A stretch of 64,000 bases of DNA. Source: Chitinophaga hostae (GTDB lineage Bacteria; Bacteroidota; Bacteroidia; Chitinophagales; Chitinophagaceae). Positions 36,765 to 45,978 of this stretch are shown here, piece after piece (the stretch's first letter is position 1; each line of letters starts with the position of its first letter). The notes beneath the pieces are model-generated. The model was not told the DNA's origin, searched no databases, and saw only the letters and a list, made by a program, of their open reading frames with translations. A program made the translations under genes and the position numbers. The stretch spans positions 1 to 64,000 of the forward strand of contig NZ_JAGTXB010000015.1 of assembly GCF_018224885.1 (NCBI RefSeq). The letters run 5' to 3'.

Positions 36765-37334
36765 CTATTTTTCAGCCGTCGTTGGGGGTGGAACAATGCC
36801 GCACATGCGCAGGTATAACGCCATCTGGCCATAGTGTTCGTTAGCGTGTGTGAGCGCATAGAAGATCAGGTCCAGCCTTGGCAACTTGCGCCACCTAAAT
36901 TCAATCATATCCATCGCATTGCGATCATTAACGGAAGCAATGGCCTTGCGGCCAATGGCAAATGAGCTTTTAAGGTAAGCGATCACCTCCTTTTTGGTAG
37001 TGATGCTTTTCGGGCCATTGACATCTTCAATATCAGCACGGATAGAGTCACCTGTAACCGCGCTCCAGATCAGGATATTATCTGTCGCCAAATGCATGAT
37101 CTGCCCCGCAAAACTACGGACGCCGTTAAAATCACTACCGGTAATATGGAGGTCCTGCGGGGCAAAATGATATTGCTGCTCGGGCATCGCTTCTGCGGAA
37201 GAAAGGATATCACCTTCCACTTTATTAAATAGTCTCTCCACTGCAGCGCTCATCGATAATTGAGCGCTGGCGAGATAGGGAAAGATAAGGCAGGCAATAA
37301 CCAGTATATACGGAAAGTATCTTGATGGCAGCAT
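36765..37334 (-). CDS. DinB-superfamily protein, exported
   Basis: A 189-residue protein with a signal peptide (cleavage near ASAQ, residue 25). It has the four-helix DinB/YfiT pattern with the metal-binding His triad: His81 in GQIMHLATDN, and His163 and His167 in THANEHYGQM. Members of the family are putative metal-dependent enzymes, some acting on thiols; secreted ones in Bacteroidota are of unknown role. It lies downstream of the glycosidase genes by 71 bases on the same strand but shows no functional link to them. Confidence 0.85.
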   Translation of the reverse strand: MLPSRYFPYILVIACLIFPYLASAQLSMSAAVERLFNKVEGDILSSAEAMPEQQYHFAPQDLHITGSDFNGVRSFAGQIMHLATDNILIWSAVTGDSIRADIEDVNGPKSITTKKEVIAYLKSSFAIGRKAIASVNDRNAMDMIEFRWRKLPRLDLIFYALTHANEHYGQMALYLRMCGIVPPPTTAEK

Positions 37335-37405
37335 AAAAACGGGTTTTGTTTTATAAGATAAACAAATAAATTCATTGCCGGCAGAAGATACCTTTTATTG
37401 TTTTT

Positions 37406-40273
37406 TTAATTACACAATTGCTGTATCCGAGCCAGCTCAATGCTATGCACTGGTTTGAACTGTGTTCCACTCATATATTTCTCCAGGCTGTAACGTAGTT
37501 GGCGGGCTTCCGGGCGTTTGTCCTGATCAGTAAGAAGGTCTATTGCCGAAACAACAAGCTTGCCTTTTCCCACGCGGCATTCAAAGATTAAACCAAGGGA
37601 ACGGGCAGTTACCCAATCATCAATAATCCTTACAATAGGATCCAAATCCCCCGTCAGGGCTTTCAAATTAATTGCACTGGAATGGCTCATGGCATCCCAC
37701 CATTGCCAATTGCTATGATATTGAGTGGGAAAATCCGCTAGTGCAGGATGCTTTGGGTTACATAAAATGCCTAAGGTGGTAGGAGGCTGCTTGCCTGTCC
37801 ATGCGGTATTCCAGAATATGGAGGAAAAACCCGTCCTGATATCCCCACCCATTCCGGGTTTAACGGACCCGTTTTTTAATGTCAGCAAAACACTTCCGCC
37901 CTGGTCCAACCTTTTAATGGCATCAGCATCCAGTGCCCGGGTCAATAGCACGTCACCGGGTATTTCCGGCAGCACTTTCGGGTAAACGAATATATCCCAG
38001 GTATTTGTATGGTTTCCTGTTTTTGCCTTCAAAACAAGATGCTGCGCTTTTTTTACGGCCCCGAGACTTTGCCTGATCGTTCCCAGCTTAATACCATTTC
38101 CTATTTCAATGGTTTCTTTTTTAAAGCTGCCACTAAACAACGGCGCACCATTTTCAGACTCAATATCCCAGGTAATTAAAGCGTCTTTTATCGGAGCGTT
38201 GCTAAAATTGGCTATTTCTAATGGAACAACCAATTCTTCATCGTTTGTGTAAATCATTTTTGGCAACCTGGCCAAAACTACTATTGGCGCGCAGAACTGG
38301 CTAAACCCGGCTCCGGTTATATAAGGTTTTGGCTCCCAGAATGGATCTAAAACACCTACAAGCGCTGTTCCCTGGCCAGGGAAATCACTTAAGCCCAGTA
38401 ACTGAAAACCACCGAACCCGGGAGTACGCAGTGCCGCTTCAATATCAGCTTTATAACAAAGCACCTGCAGCTTTCCGGAAGCCATGAAGAAACTGTCGGC
38501 CAACAACATCAAACCATTTTCCTGTAACTTGTCTCTGAAGATGTCAAAGTTTTTCGGCTTTAATATGCCATCATATTTTTTTATTTCCCTGAAATTGGGA
38601 TATACACACCACTGGCCAATTTCATGACTAACCACCGGTCTTTTCCACTTTGAGATAATACTCGTCCAATCATAGTCTGTTTTGGGCGCCTCCTTGTTTA
38701 TAATACTTGATAAACCCTGACCCCATCCCTGAATTCTTGGGTCAGGAGTGTTGTGGTAATCACTGGCATCATTAATTGGCCAGCCCGCGGCGGTGGTATA
38801 AACTCTTCTTGCATCTTTTGCTTTCCAGTAGTTAACAAAGTTAACCAGGTATTCGGTCTGGTTCTTTCCGCCGGGTTCATTTCCATAGGTCATCATTACA
38901 AAAGAAGGATGATTTCCGTAGGCTTTTACCATTCTCTCACTTTCCTCGTAAACATATTTATCCAATGGAAAGCCATCACCAATTACAGCAGTGTTGTCGT
39001 TAGAGCCACTCGCCCACGCAGAACATTCAACCTGTAAAAATATACCCAGTCTGTCTGCCGCAGTAAATGCCGCTTCCGGAGGGCACCAGGAATGAAACCT
39101 GATATGATTCACTCCATAAGCTTTTATAGTTTTAAAATGCTTGATCCAGGTATCTACATCAGTGGGAGGATACCCTGTTTTGGGGAAAGACGCACAATCT
39201 AATGTGCCGCGTAAAAACGTAATGGTATCGTTTACGGCGAACTGTGTACCTTTAGCTTTAAAGTCACGCATCCCGAAAGAGATATTTTGATGATCCATAT
39301 TACCAGGTTCTTTCTCTTTCAGGGTTATCTCCATTTTATATAAGTCCGGATGAAATTCATTCCATAACAGTGGATTGCTCCCCATAGGATAAGTAACCGC
39401 TATGGTTTTTTCTTCTTCAGCAAGCGTTATTTCCTGCGTCAAACGCCCTGGTTTCATAACACCTGGTTTATCGGAGATAGCTGCCAGCTCTAATGAAATT
39501 ACTTTCTGAATACCTGATGTGTTTTTAACCCAGATCTTTGCCAGTACCTGTTTGTTTTTAACATCAGGATAAAGCTGTACATCAGCAATGAAGACTTTTG
39601 ACCTGGCCCTGAGACTCAATTCTCCCACCATTCCGTTCCAGTTGGTTTGGGTATGATCAGATACACTATGTGCATCATTACCCATCCTTATGTTTTTTAT
39701 CCTGTTGTCAACCCTGATGGTTAAACGGTGTACACCCGGTTGTAATCTGCTTCCTATCTCAAATAACTGCGCTGTTCCAAGACTGTTGTCCATTCCTATT
39801 TCCACCTCATCTACCCATACTGTAGTTTCCCAATGGCTTCTTTCGATAAATAACTGTATATGTTTGTTGTTCCAGGAGCTGGGGACATTAATTGTTTTTT
39901 GATACCAGGCGGCGCCCTTGTAATATTTTTCTGGCTGCAGCCAGAAGGGGACTTTTATATTTCCGGGTTGCCTGTATTTGGCATATTCATCATTTGTAAA
40001 CCAGGATTTGTCAACAATGTTACCGGTCCAGGGTGTGTTTACCGTCACTTCGTCGCCCTTTCCATTCGTAGTCATTGATCCCGGGAGTTGTATACGGTCT
40101 TTTAACTTATGATTGAACCATTGGTCGGCAACCCCTTTGTCGAGCGAATCTATCTGAAAATCCCAACTACCTGAAAGGTCAATCTGTTGGCCATTTTTCT
40201 GCTGTGCGGCCGCTGCGGAAATTAAGGAGGATACTAACAAAATCGTCAGCATTAATTGTAGGAAAGTTTTCAT
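37406..40273 (-). CDS. Glycoside hydrolase family 2 enzyme, secreted
   Basis: A 955-residue enzyme with a signal peptide from MKTFLQLML to SAAAAQ; the in-frame ATG at 40324 would add a non-signal segment. It has an N-terminal sugar-binding jelly roll (about 30-230), an Ig-like domain (about 235-335) and a TIM barrel (about 340-640). Glu466 in MMTYGNEPGG is the expected acid/base, and Glu551 in VVSHEIGQW the nucleophile. A long beta-rich C-terminus follows. The family includes beta-galactosidases, beta-glucuronidases and beta-mannosidases; the exact sugar is not readable. It is last of the GH92/GH95/GH2 series on the minus strand, 131 bases after the GH95-like gene, within the PUL. Confidence 0.9.
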   Translation of the reverse strand: MKTFLQLMLTILLVSSLISAAAAQQKNGQQIDLSGSWDFQIDSLDKGVADQWFNHKLKDRIQLPGSMTTNGKGDEVTVNTPWTGNIVDKSWFTNDEYAKYRQPGNIKVPFWLQPEKYYKGAAWYQKTINVPSSWNNKHIQLFIERSHWETTVWVDEVEIGMDNSLGTAQLFEIGSRLQPGVHRLTIRVDNRIKNIRMGNDAHSVSDHTQTNWNGMVGELSLRARSKVFIADVQLYPDVKNKQVLAKIWVKNTSGIQKVISLELAAISDKPGVMKPGRLTQEITLAEEEKTIAVTYPMGSNPLLWNEFHPDLYKMEITLKEKEPGNMDHQNISFGMRDFKAKGTQFAVNDTITFLRGTLDCASFPKTGYPPTDVDTWIKHFKTIKAYGVNHIRFHSWCPPEAAFTAADRLGIFLQVECSAWASGSNDNTAVIGDGFPLDKYVYEESERMVKAYGNHPSFVMMTYGNEPGGKNQTEYLVNFVNYWKAKDARRVYTTAAGWPINDASDYHNTPDPRIQGWGQGLSSIINKEAPKTDYDWTSIISKWKRPVVSHEIGQWCVYPNFREIKKYDGILKPKNFDIFRDKLQENGLMLLADSFFMASGKLQVLCYKADIEAALRTPGFGGFQLLGLSDFPGQGTALVGVLDPFWEPKPYITGAGFSQFCAPIVVLARLPKMIYTNDEELVVPLEIANFSNAPIKDALITWDIESENGAPLFSGSFKKETIEIGNGIKLGTIRQSLGAVKKAQHLVLKAKTGNHTNTWDIFVYPKVLPEIPGDVLLTRALDADAIKRLDQGGSVLLTLKNGSVKPGMGGDIRTGFSSIFWNTAWTGKQPPTTLGILCNPKHPALADFPTQYHSNWQWWDAMSHSSAINLKALTGDLDPIVRIIDDWVTARSLGLIFECRVGKGKLVVSAIDLLTDQDKRPEARQLRYSLEKYMSGTQFKPVHSIELARIQQLCN

Positions 40274-40404
40274 GTGTGGTTGAGACGAATATTTTAACGT
40301 TAATTTGTCAGCATGCCCTGGCACTGGCTTTTCCCAAAGTTAATTTTATAACGCTTTGTTTTGATGGATTATCTGCTGAAAAAAATGGATAATATAGCCA
40401 CATG

Positions 40405-42642
40405 CTATTCAGGCACTATCCGGATTATTTCATTTACTTTAGTAGCAATTGTAAACCGTTCGCCGTAGATTATTTCAGCTGATTTCCCCTTCCTTAATAA
40501 TTTTACCCTTTTATTACCCCAAGGATTTAACATTGTCAAAGGCCGTCCCTTCTCACTAATAATTTCTACATCGGTTATAATCCCTGTTTTTCTTTTTGCT
40601 GAAATCAAAAATGCACCATAGGCTCTCAGCCTGTTAAACGAGGCATCAATGCCTGCTGGCAGTGAGGGGAATAACCGAACAGTATTTCCTACACTCATAC
40701 ACATCATTTCATCAACAGCATTTGCTACAACACACGCGTTTTCTATTCCATGTACATTATTCTTAATAAATCCATTGGGATATGTGTTGGCAATAAAATC
40801 ATGTAATTTGTTGTAGATCGTATCTGCACAATACCCAATCCTGATGGCAGCCATGAAGAAACTACTACTGGTATTCATATCTCTCCATCGTTTCATTTCT
40901 CCAATTGTATTCCTGGCTACGGATAGCAAGGCCGTGTCGCTATCCAACGTAATAGCATTGGCGGGATAGATATGTTGAATACCTAATCCGTTGTCGGGAT
41001 ACCAATCCAGCCCTTTTTCTGTATATCGAAATACTTCTTTGCCGTTCCTCGTTTGCAACGGGAATGGGCTAATGTGGCTCAGTATGTTGTTCCATTTCTC
41101 CACTTCGCTTTTATTGAGGTGTGCATCACGGCTGATGTCAATTGCCAGGTTAAAAACATATCGTACCAACCCTAACGACAATATTGGATTAAGGTTATGA
41201 CCGGAACCCTCATGTATAGCGTCATCGTGGATAACATACCTGCCATCTTCAAATTTCAAATAATCCTCCCAAAACCTGGTTACCGATAACACATAAGGGA
41301 AAATTTTCCTCGCATAACTGGTATCATAGGTACTATACCAATATTGCCCCAGGTTAAGCAGTGCATAGGCAGCATTAGATCGTTGTTGCCAAAACATACC
41401 ACCTTTTTCAATGCCTTCGGGATGGAGGTGGGTATAAAATGTATCTACCTGCCTGGTTATCTCGATACCCATGGGGCCAATGCCTACAGGATATAGTACA
41501 CCTCCCGTATGAGTTACATTCTCTGCATACCATTTGCCTCTTGGCATAAAAGCAAGAATAGGAGCGTCATAGGGCAATGCCTGCTCCAGGCGGTTGGCGC
41601 CGTATAAGGCATAAAAGGGCGCTTCGAAATTGTAGTTCAGGTGGTAATCATTATTCCAGAAAGGGCTGTCGTGGGAAATCCATCCAAAAATACCGGGAGG
41701 AAAATTCAAGTCCCTGCTGCAGGCCCCCATTGTATACAGGCCCTGGTAATAACTCTTCATTATTGCCGGATCATCCAAACGCACATTCGATTTCTGCCAG
41801 TATTGCCTCCACCATGCATTATGCGATTGAAGAAAAGAGGACATATTCTTTGGAGTTATGGTTCCCACCCTATTTTTAACATATGCGAGCGCTTCCTTCT
41901 GCTTAAAATTACTTTCCACAGCAAGAGCCAGGAGTAAAGGTTTCCCTTTTTTTATAAGCGTTTTCGAAGGCATATCATAATTCATCGCTTTTACGGCAAC
42001 GGCTGCTGACGCTGGAATATCTACACTATCTGCAAATGAACGTGTTTGCCAAACTATACTATTCTGCTCCCCTTTCGAAAGCCTGGCCATTTCATTCCCG
42101 GGTGCAGAAAGATTCACCGAAATTTCAGCATCATTTTTCAGCGCATCCACCTGTATAAAGATCAGGTTTTGTGTGGCGCAAACCCATGAGGTAACCGAAA
42201 TATTCCCGCCGATCAGGGTCCTCGTTTGACCATTCCAGATATCCTGGCTGGCCGAAAAGCCGATATCGCCTGCATTCCGTGCATCTCCATTCTTTGATTG
42301 CTTCTCCTCACTATGAAGACTAATATCAAAGTACGCCACCAATCTGCTTCCTGCTATGCCAAATTCCTTTTCTCCATAGCCATATCTGGAGACCCATCTG
42401 CCAAAATCATTTTTTGAAATATAGAAACGTAGATTATCCTGTTGATAACCGAAGGTGGTCAACACATCTCCATTTCCCATCAATGGCGCGTCTGTTGAAA
42501 AGCGTGCAGGAATATTCTTTGGCGCCTTCGTCCAGGTATTCTTATATGGCGGAGTATAGATACTTTGGGAAAATACCTGTAAAGGAAAAAGAAAAGTAAC
42601 AAATAACACTCGAAGCTTTCTTAGCATTAATACCTGGTTCAT
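40405..42642 (-). CDS. GH95-like (alpha/alpha)6-barrel glycoside hydrolase, secreted
   Basis: A 745-residue exported protein (signal peptide ends near VFSQ). Residues about 35-270 form a beta-rich N-domain starting DAPLMGNGDVLTTFGYQ, which matches the PLGNGxxGAMxxG entry motif of GH95 and its relatives. Residues about 285-650 form a helical barrel with WNNDYHLNYNFEAPFYALYGANRL, and the end has the GH95-type beta tail (RLRAYGAFLISAKRKTGIITDVEI). Catalytic residues were not assigned. Known GH95 enzymes act on alpha-L-fucose or alpha-L-galactose; this protein is a distant member. Its ATG is 10 bases after the stop of a 21-codon relic of an ECF sigma gene whose promoter is duplicated here. Confidence 0.7.
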   Translation of the reverse strand: MNQVLMLRKLRVLFVTFLFPLQVFSQSIYTPPYKNTWTKAPKNIPARFSTDAPLMGNGDVLTTFGYQQDNLRFYISKNDFGRWVSRYGYGEKEFGIAGSRLVAYFDISLHSEEKQSKNGDARNAGDIGFSASQDIWNGQTRTLIGGNISVTSWVCATQNLIFIQVDALKNDAEISVNLSAPGNEMARLSKGEQNSIVWQTRSFADSVDIPASAAVAVKAMNYDMPSKTLIKKGKPLLLALAVESNFKQKEALAYVKNRVGTITPKNMSSFLQSHNAWWRQYWQKSNVRLDDPAIMKSYYQGLYTMGACSRDLNFPPGIFGWISHDSPFWNNDYHLNYNFEAPFYALYGANRLEQALPYDAPILAFMPRGKWYAENVTHTGGVLYPVGIGPMGIEITRQVDTFYTHLHPEGIEKGGMFWQQRSNAAYALLNLGQYWYSTYDTSYARKIFPYVLSVTRFWEDYLKFEDGRYVIHDDAIHEGSGHNLNPILSLGLVRYVFNLAIDISRDAHLNKSEVEKWNNILSHISPFPLQTRNGKEVFRYTEKGLDWYPDNGLGIQHIYPANAITLDSDTALLSVARNTIGEMKRWRDMNTSSSFFMAAIRIGYCADTIYNKLHDFIANTYPNGFIKNNVHGIENACVVANAVDEMMCMSVGNTVRLFPSLPAGIDASFNRLRAYGAFLISAKRKTGIITDVEIISEKGRPLTMLNPWGNKRVKLLRKGKSAEIIYGERFTIATKVNEIIRIVPE

Positions 42643-42652
42643 CTGTTCGATT

Positions 42653-42718
42653 TTAAACAACAATAAATATAAGAAGGGATGTGAGCGTATCGCCAGTATC
42701 AAGCGTAACTATTGCCAT
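42653..42718 (-). pseudogene. Relic of an ECF sigma gene 5' end (21 codons)
   Basis: Reading starts at the ATG 42716-42718 with MAIVTLDTGDTL. This matches the first 12 residues of the sigma protein encoded at 45979-46578 (MAIVTLYTDDTL) with two differences; the frame then diverges and stops at 42653. Upstream DNA is also duplicated. It cannot make a sigma factor but may work as a translated leader for the GH95-like gene. Confidence 0.75.
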
Positions 42719-42841
42719 AAAGAGTAGTAAGGCATAACGTAGCGAAAGGATAAAACGACGCGAATATAAAAAAAATCAATTAGTATATTAACGGTAAATA
42801 AATCATTTTTTCCACGCAACCAGATTTATTGGAAGATCAAA
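42684..42841. repeat. Copy A of duplicated sigma promoter and leader
   Basis: About 150 bases match 46544-46702. Roughly the first 95 bases have few mismatches and no gap, and the outer part is weaker. The block covers the start codon, 5' leader and the conserved CGAATATA (TATATTCG on the minus strand, 42761-42768), a candidate -7 box. Confidence 0.85.
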
Positions 42842-43031
42842 AGCGCTTCAGAAGTAATCATCAGCAAATCATTTGTTCGGAAGAATTCTCCTTTTCTGTT
42901 GCCGCAAAACCAATAGATATTGGCAACGGCATACTGGTTCAAAATCCGGATTATCAACAGCATGCCGGCAAATCTTGTCCTATTTTTAGCATTTAGATAA
43001 ACTCAGTTTTTCTAACCGGGCCGGGTCTATG
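42719..43031. other. 313-base gap between GH92-like and GH95-like genes
   Basis: The left half is the duplicated promoter block ending near 42841. The remainder has no gene; a CCAATA/TATTGG hairpin at about 42911-42924 is the only structure seen. Confidence 0.5.
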
Positions 43032-45350
43032 CTAATCATTGGCGTTCCTCGTCTCTGCGGTACCCCAATTTATATTTGGCTCCTCTCCCATTTCAAGCAC
43101 CAGTTTTCCACCACGAACAATATCCTTAAAGCGAATTTTCGCCTGCATTAGCGGTTTCCCGTTGAGCGTGGCCGACTGGATATAAATATTCTTCTTTGAA
43201 TTGTTATGGGCTTCTATTTTAAATTCTTTGCCGCTGTAATAATCATGATTGAAATGAAGGGTAGCTTCTTCAAACAGCGGGCTGCTGATGTCCATTACAG
43301 GGTCAACAGCACAACCTCCGTCCATTTCAAAAAGTCCCATTGCACTCATTACAAACCATGCCCCCATTTGGCCTTCATCTTCATCTCCCTCCCAGGCGGC
43401 GTACGGTGTAGAGCCATAGAAAATATCCAGGATGGATCTTGACCATTTTTGTGTTAACCATGGCTTTCCGGAATAATTAAATAAAAATGCCGCCTGCATA
43501 TTTATTTCGTTCCCCTGGTTAATATAAAATTCAGCCCGCTCACCGGTGGTTCTATCCAGTGCGTGTGCAGCAAATTTGTATGCAACTGATTTTTCAAACC
43601 CGTTGTCCAGGCGTTTATTAAAAAGATCTTTGCCCATTAATTTAACCAGTCCGTCAACATCGTGAGGCACATAAAACGAATACTCCCATCCGTTGCCCTC
43701 CACAAATGAATTGTTGGAGAACTCGTCATAGTCAGGCATCCATTGCCCGGCTGCATTTTTGGGAACAACAAATTTCAGTTGCGGATGGAATACATTTTTG
43801 TAATTGCGTGAGCGGTTGGTAAAATAGCGATAGTCATCTTTTTTACCCAGGGCATTTGCCAATTGCGCCAGGCAATAATCATCAAAGGAATAATCCAGGG
43901 CTTTATTGGTTTTACCCCGTTCATAGGGAACATAACCAAATTTCATATAGTCGTTTAGTTGTGGATTACCAGCCCAGCCACCGGCAACCGCCTTTCCTTC
44001 ATGTGTCATCATATATCTTGCTGCCTCGTAAAGTTTTAAACCAACGTCTTTTCTTTTGATGATTCCCTTTTGAAATGCAGCCACCATCAGCGCTATCTCA
44101 TGCGAGCCTTCCATGATACCGGAGTATTCTATCCCTGCAGGGCCTTTGCATGTCCAGCCGGTGTGCTCATACATTTCCAGTTGGGTGCCCGCCCAATTTT
44201 CCATAACATCAGGAGCAATAAGGCTTAAAACAGCATTGGAGTTCCAGTAAGTATTCCAGAATGCGTCGCCTCCGTAGATGTTTTTGCAGTATTTTACTGA
44301 TTGAATATTTTCGGCTGCGTCCACATACTTCCCGTTTACATCATTCCAGGTTTGCTTCGCTGCGAATACACGATACAAATTGGTATAGAACTTCTTTTTA
44401 TCTTCCTCTGTTCCACCTTTTACCGCTATGGTTGAAAGTAATTTATTCCAGGTATCCCGTGCATTTTTCTGCACCGCTTCCAGGTTCCAACCAAACGGCT
44501 CCATTTCTGTTTTCAGGTTCAGCCGGGCCTGTTCAATACTAACAAGTGAAACGCCTGAGCGTACATAAATTTCCTCGCCCTTTTTCGTAGTATAGGAAAC
44601 AAAGGCGCCAATATGTCCTTTACCGGTTACATCGTTACTATTCCGTTTCAGTTTATCATCGATCCAGGTATTCATGCTTTGGAAAGGCTTGCTAAACTGC
44701 AATACAAAGCATAATTTATAATCATTAAATCCGCCCGTGGCAGATATTGCATACCCTTCTATCTCTGTATCCGATACCTTTGTGATCCTTGCATCCTTAA
44801 TAGTAAAATCATATTCTGCCGGGAATAGTAAATCAATCAATATCCTGGATTCCTTCTTCTCCGGAAAAGTATATCGTTGTAATCCGCACCTGGTTGTTAC
44901 GGCCATATCCGCCTGCACCTCGTGGTCGTATAAATAAACGAAATAGCTGCCAGGAGACGCTTTCTCGGTCTCCTTTAAAATCCGCGAATGATATCCCGCA
45001 TTTGCACCTTTATATGGGGCATCGGTGGATGAGTTGGTAAAAACCAAATCCGCCGTTGCCGGCATAATACGCAGCCCGGCCATTGTCCAGGCGTGCAGAT
45101 GACTAAAACCGTCTACGCTGTTGATGGCATATTCGTATCCGGCCATCCAGTTGTATCCCTGATTTGAACCCTGGTTGTCGGGGCCTAACTGTATCATTCC
45201 AAATGGCATGGTGGCATAAGGACCCAGCATCCACCGCGAATTAGAGGTGCCCATAAACGGATCTACATAATCCACTGGTTCTTTAATTGCCTGCGAAAAT
45301 GAAATACCGGAAAAAAGAAACGCGATAATCAGGAATAGAATTCTCTTCAC
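43032..45350 (-). CDS. Atypical GH92-family glycoside hydrolase, secreted
   Basis: A 772-residue exported protein (signal peptide ends near SFSQ, residue 20). The GH92 layout is clear: VDYVDPFMGTSNSR and TMPFGMIQLGPDN at the N-terminus, GFSHLH, the central helical barrel with GGDAFWNTYW, EGSHEIALMVAAF and EYSFYVPHD, then GNEINMQAAFLFNYSGKPW and GDEDEGQMGAWFVMSAMGLF. Several segments usually constant in GH92 alpha-mannosidases (GNEPSHH-like, GNDDxGQMSAW, SGTGxxDxGD) are changed here. The fold is confident but the alpha-mannosidase activity is less so. It lies within the PUL and is transcribed away from the sigma gene. Confidence 0.87.
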   Translation of the reverse strand: MKRILFLIIAFLFSGISFSQAIKEPVDYVDPFMGTSNSRWMLGPYATMPFGMIQLGPDNQGSNQGYNWMAGYEYAINSVDGFSHLHAWTMAGLRIMPATADLVFTNSSTDAPYKGANAGYHSRILKETEKASPGSYFVYLYDHEVQADMAVTTRCGLQRYTFPEKKESRILIDLLFPAEYDFTIKDARITKVSDTEIEGYAISATGGFNDYKLCFVLQFSKPFQSMNTWIDDKLKRNSNDVTGKGHIGAFVSYTTKKGEEIYVRSGVSLVSIEQARLNLKTEMEPFGWNLEAVQKNARDTWNKLLSTIAVKGGTEEDKKKFYTNLYRVFAAKQTWNDVNGKYVDAAENIQSVKYCKNIYGGDAFWNTYWNSNAVLSLIAPDVMENWAGTQLEMYEHTGWTCKGPAGIEYSGIMEGSHEIALMVAAFQKGIIKRKDVGLKLYEAARYMMTHEGKAVAGGWAGNPQLNDYMKFGYVPYERGKTNKALDYSFDDYCLAQLANALGKKDDYRYFTNRSRNYKNVFHPQLKFVVPKNAAGQWMPDYDEFSNNSFVEGNGWEYSFYVPHDVDGLVKLMGKDLFNKRLDNGFEKSVAYKFAAHALDRTTGERAEFYINQGNEINMQAAFLFNYSGKPWLTQKWSRSILDIFYGSTPYAAWEGDEDEGQMGAWFVMSAMGLFEMDGGCAVDPVMDISSPLFEEATLHFNHDYYSGKEFKIEAHNNSKKNIYIQSATLNGKPLMQAKIRFKDIVRGGKLVLEMGEEPNINWGTAETRNAND

Positions 45351-45608
45351 ATGAAGTAATTTAATGACGATACATCGAAAACGACACGATAGCTGTCCTT
45401 TAATATCAGCGGGTCGCTTTCACACAGATTTTATATCCTTCCCCCGGTAGCTTTGCACTTATTACTCAACCAACAGGTGAAAAATATTCATCAGCATAGC
45501 GATGCCAGTAGGAATTGTAAGATATTCCTCCAACATCTGATTAATAATATTGCTGAGCGTATGAATAATGGAAAGATTACCGGTAGATATTCATATCTAT
45601 CGCACCTC

Positions 45609-45647
45609 TGCAAACAGGACTTTCGCCAACATCAATTCCTGTTTGCA
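45609..45647. promoter_or_regulatory. Inverted repeat TGCAAACAGGA / TCCTGTTTGCA
   Basis: Two perfect 11-base arms separated by 17 bases, about 260 bases upstream of the GH92-like start. The size fits an operator for a dimeric regulator or a stem-loop in the leader RNA. Confidence 0.5.
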
Positions 45648-45687
45648 TGTGTTAACCTTCCATTTTTTTTATAAAAATGCTCAGCTA

Positions 45688-45903
45688 ATATGTTCAAACA
45701 TATGATTATTTATCAAGAATAGCAACTTTTTCACAGTTCATCAATGATGAACAAGGGTGCGGGATGTATAAATATCAGAAATAACAAACCATTGCCCAAA
45801 TGCAGTATTGAAGCATAAATTATCGCTAATCAATTGTTTTAGTGAGATGTCACATCCTGCTCGTTCATTCAAAAACACCAGGCAATATCATGTTCATACA
45901 TAT
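45688..45903. promoter_or_regulatory. Two TGTTCAWACATAT sites 200 bases apart
   Basis: TGTTCAAACATAT at 45691-45703 is the core of a palindrome (ATATGTT-CA-AACATAT, 45688-45703). TGTTCATACATAT at 45891-45903 differs by one base. Binding sites for one regulator are the likely reading, unproven. Confidence 0.4.
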
Positions 45904-45978
45904 CAAATATAGTCATATATGATATGTTTTTACAGGCTGGTCACCCAAAAGCAACACGCGAGGGTTTCTAAAATAAAA

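Larger units (their letters stand above)
45351..45978. other. 628-base region upstream of the GH92-like gene
   Basis: No gene is recognised. It contains a perfect 11-base inverted repeat (45609-45619 and 45637-45647), two copies of TGTTCAWACATAT exactly 200 bases apart (45691 and 45891), and a weaker ACATATCA/TGATATGT palindrome at 45898-45927. It is likely the control region of the GH92-like gene. Confidence 0.55.

Noticed and set aside
42653..42718. Functional short peptide gene MAIVTL...
   Set aside because: It is explained as the copied 5' end of the sigma gene; the sequence after codon 12 is unrelated and soon stops. A leader role is left open in the findings.
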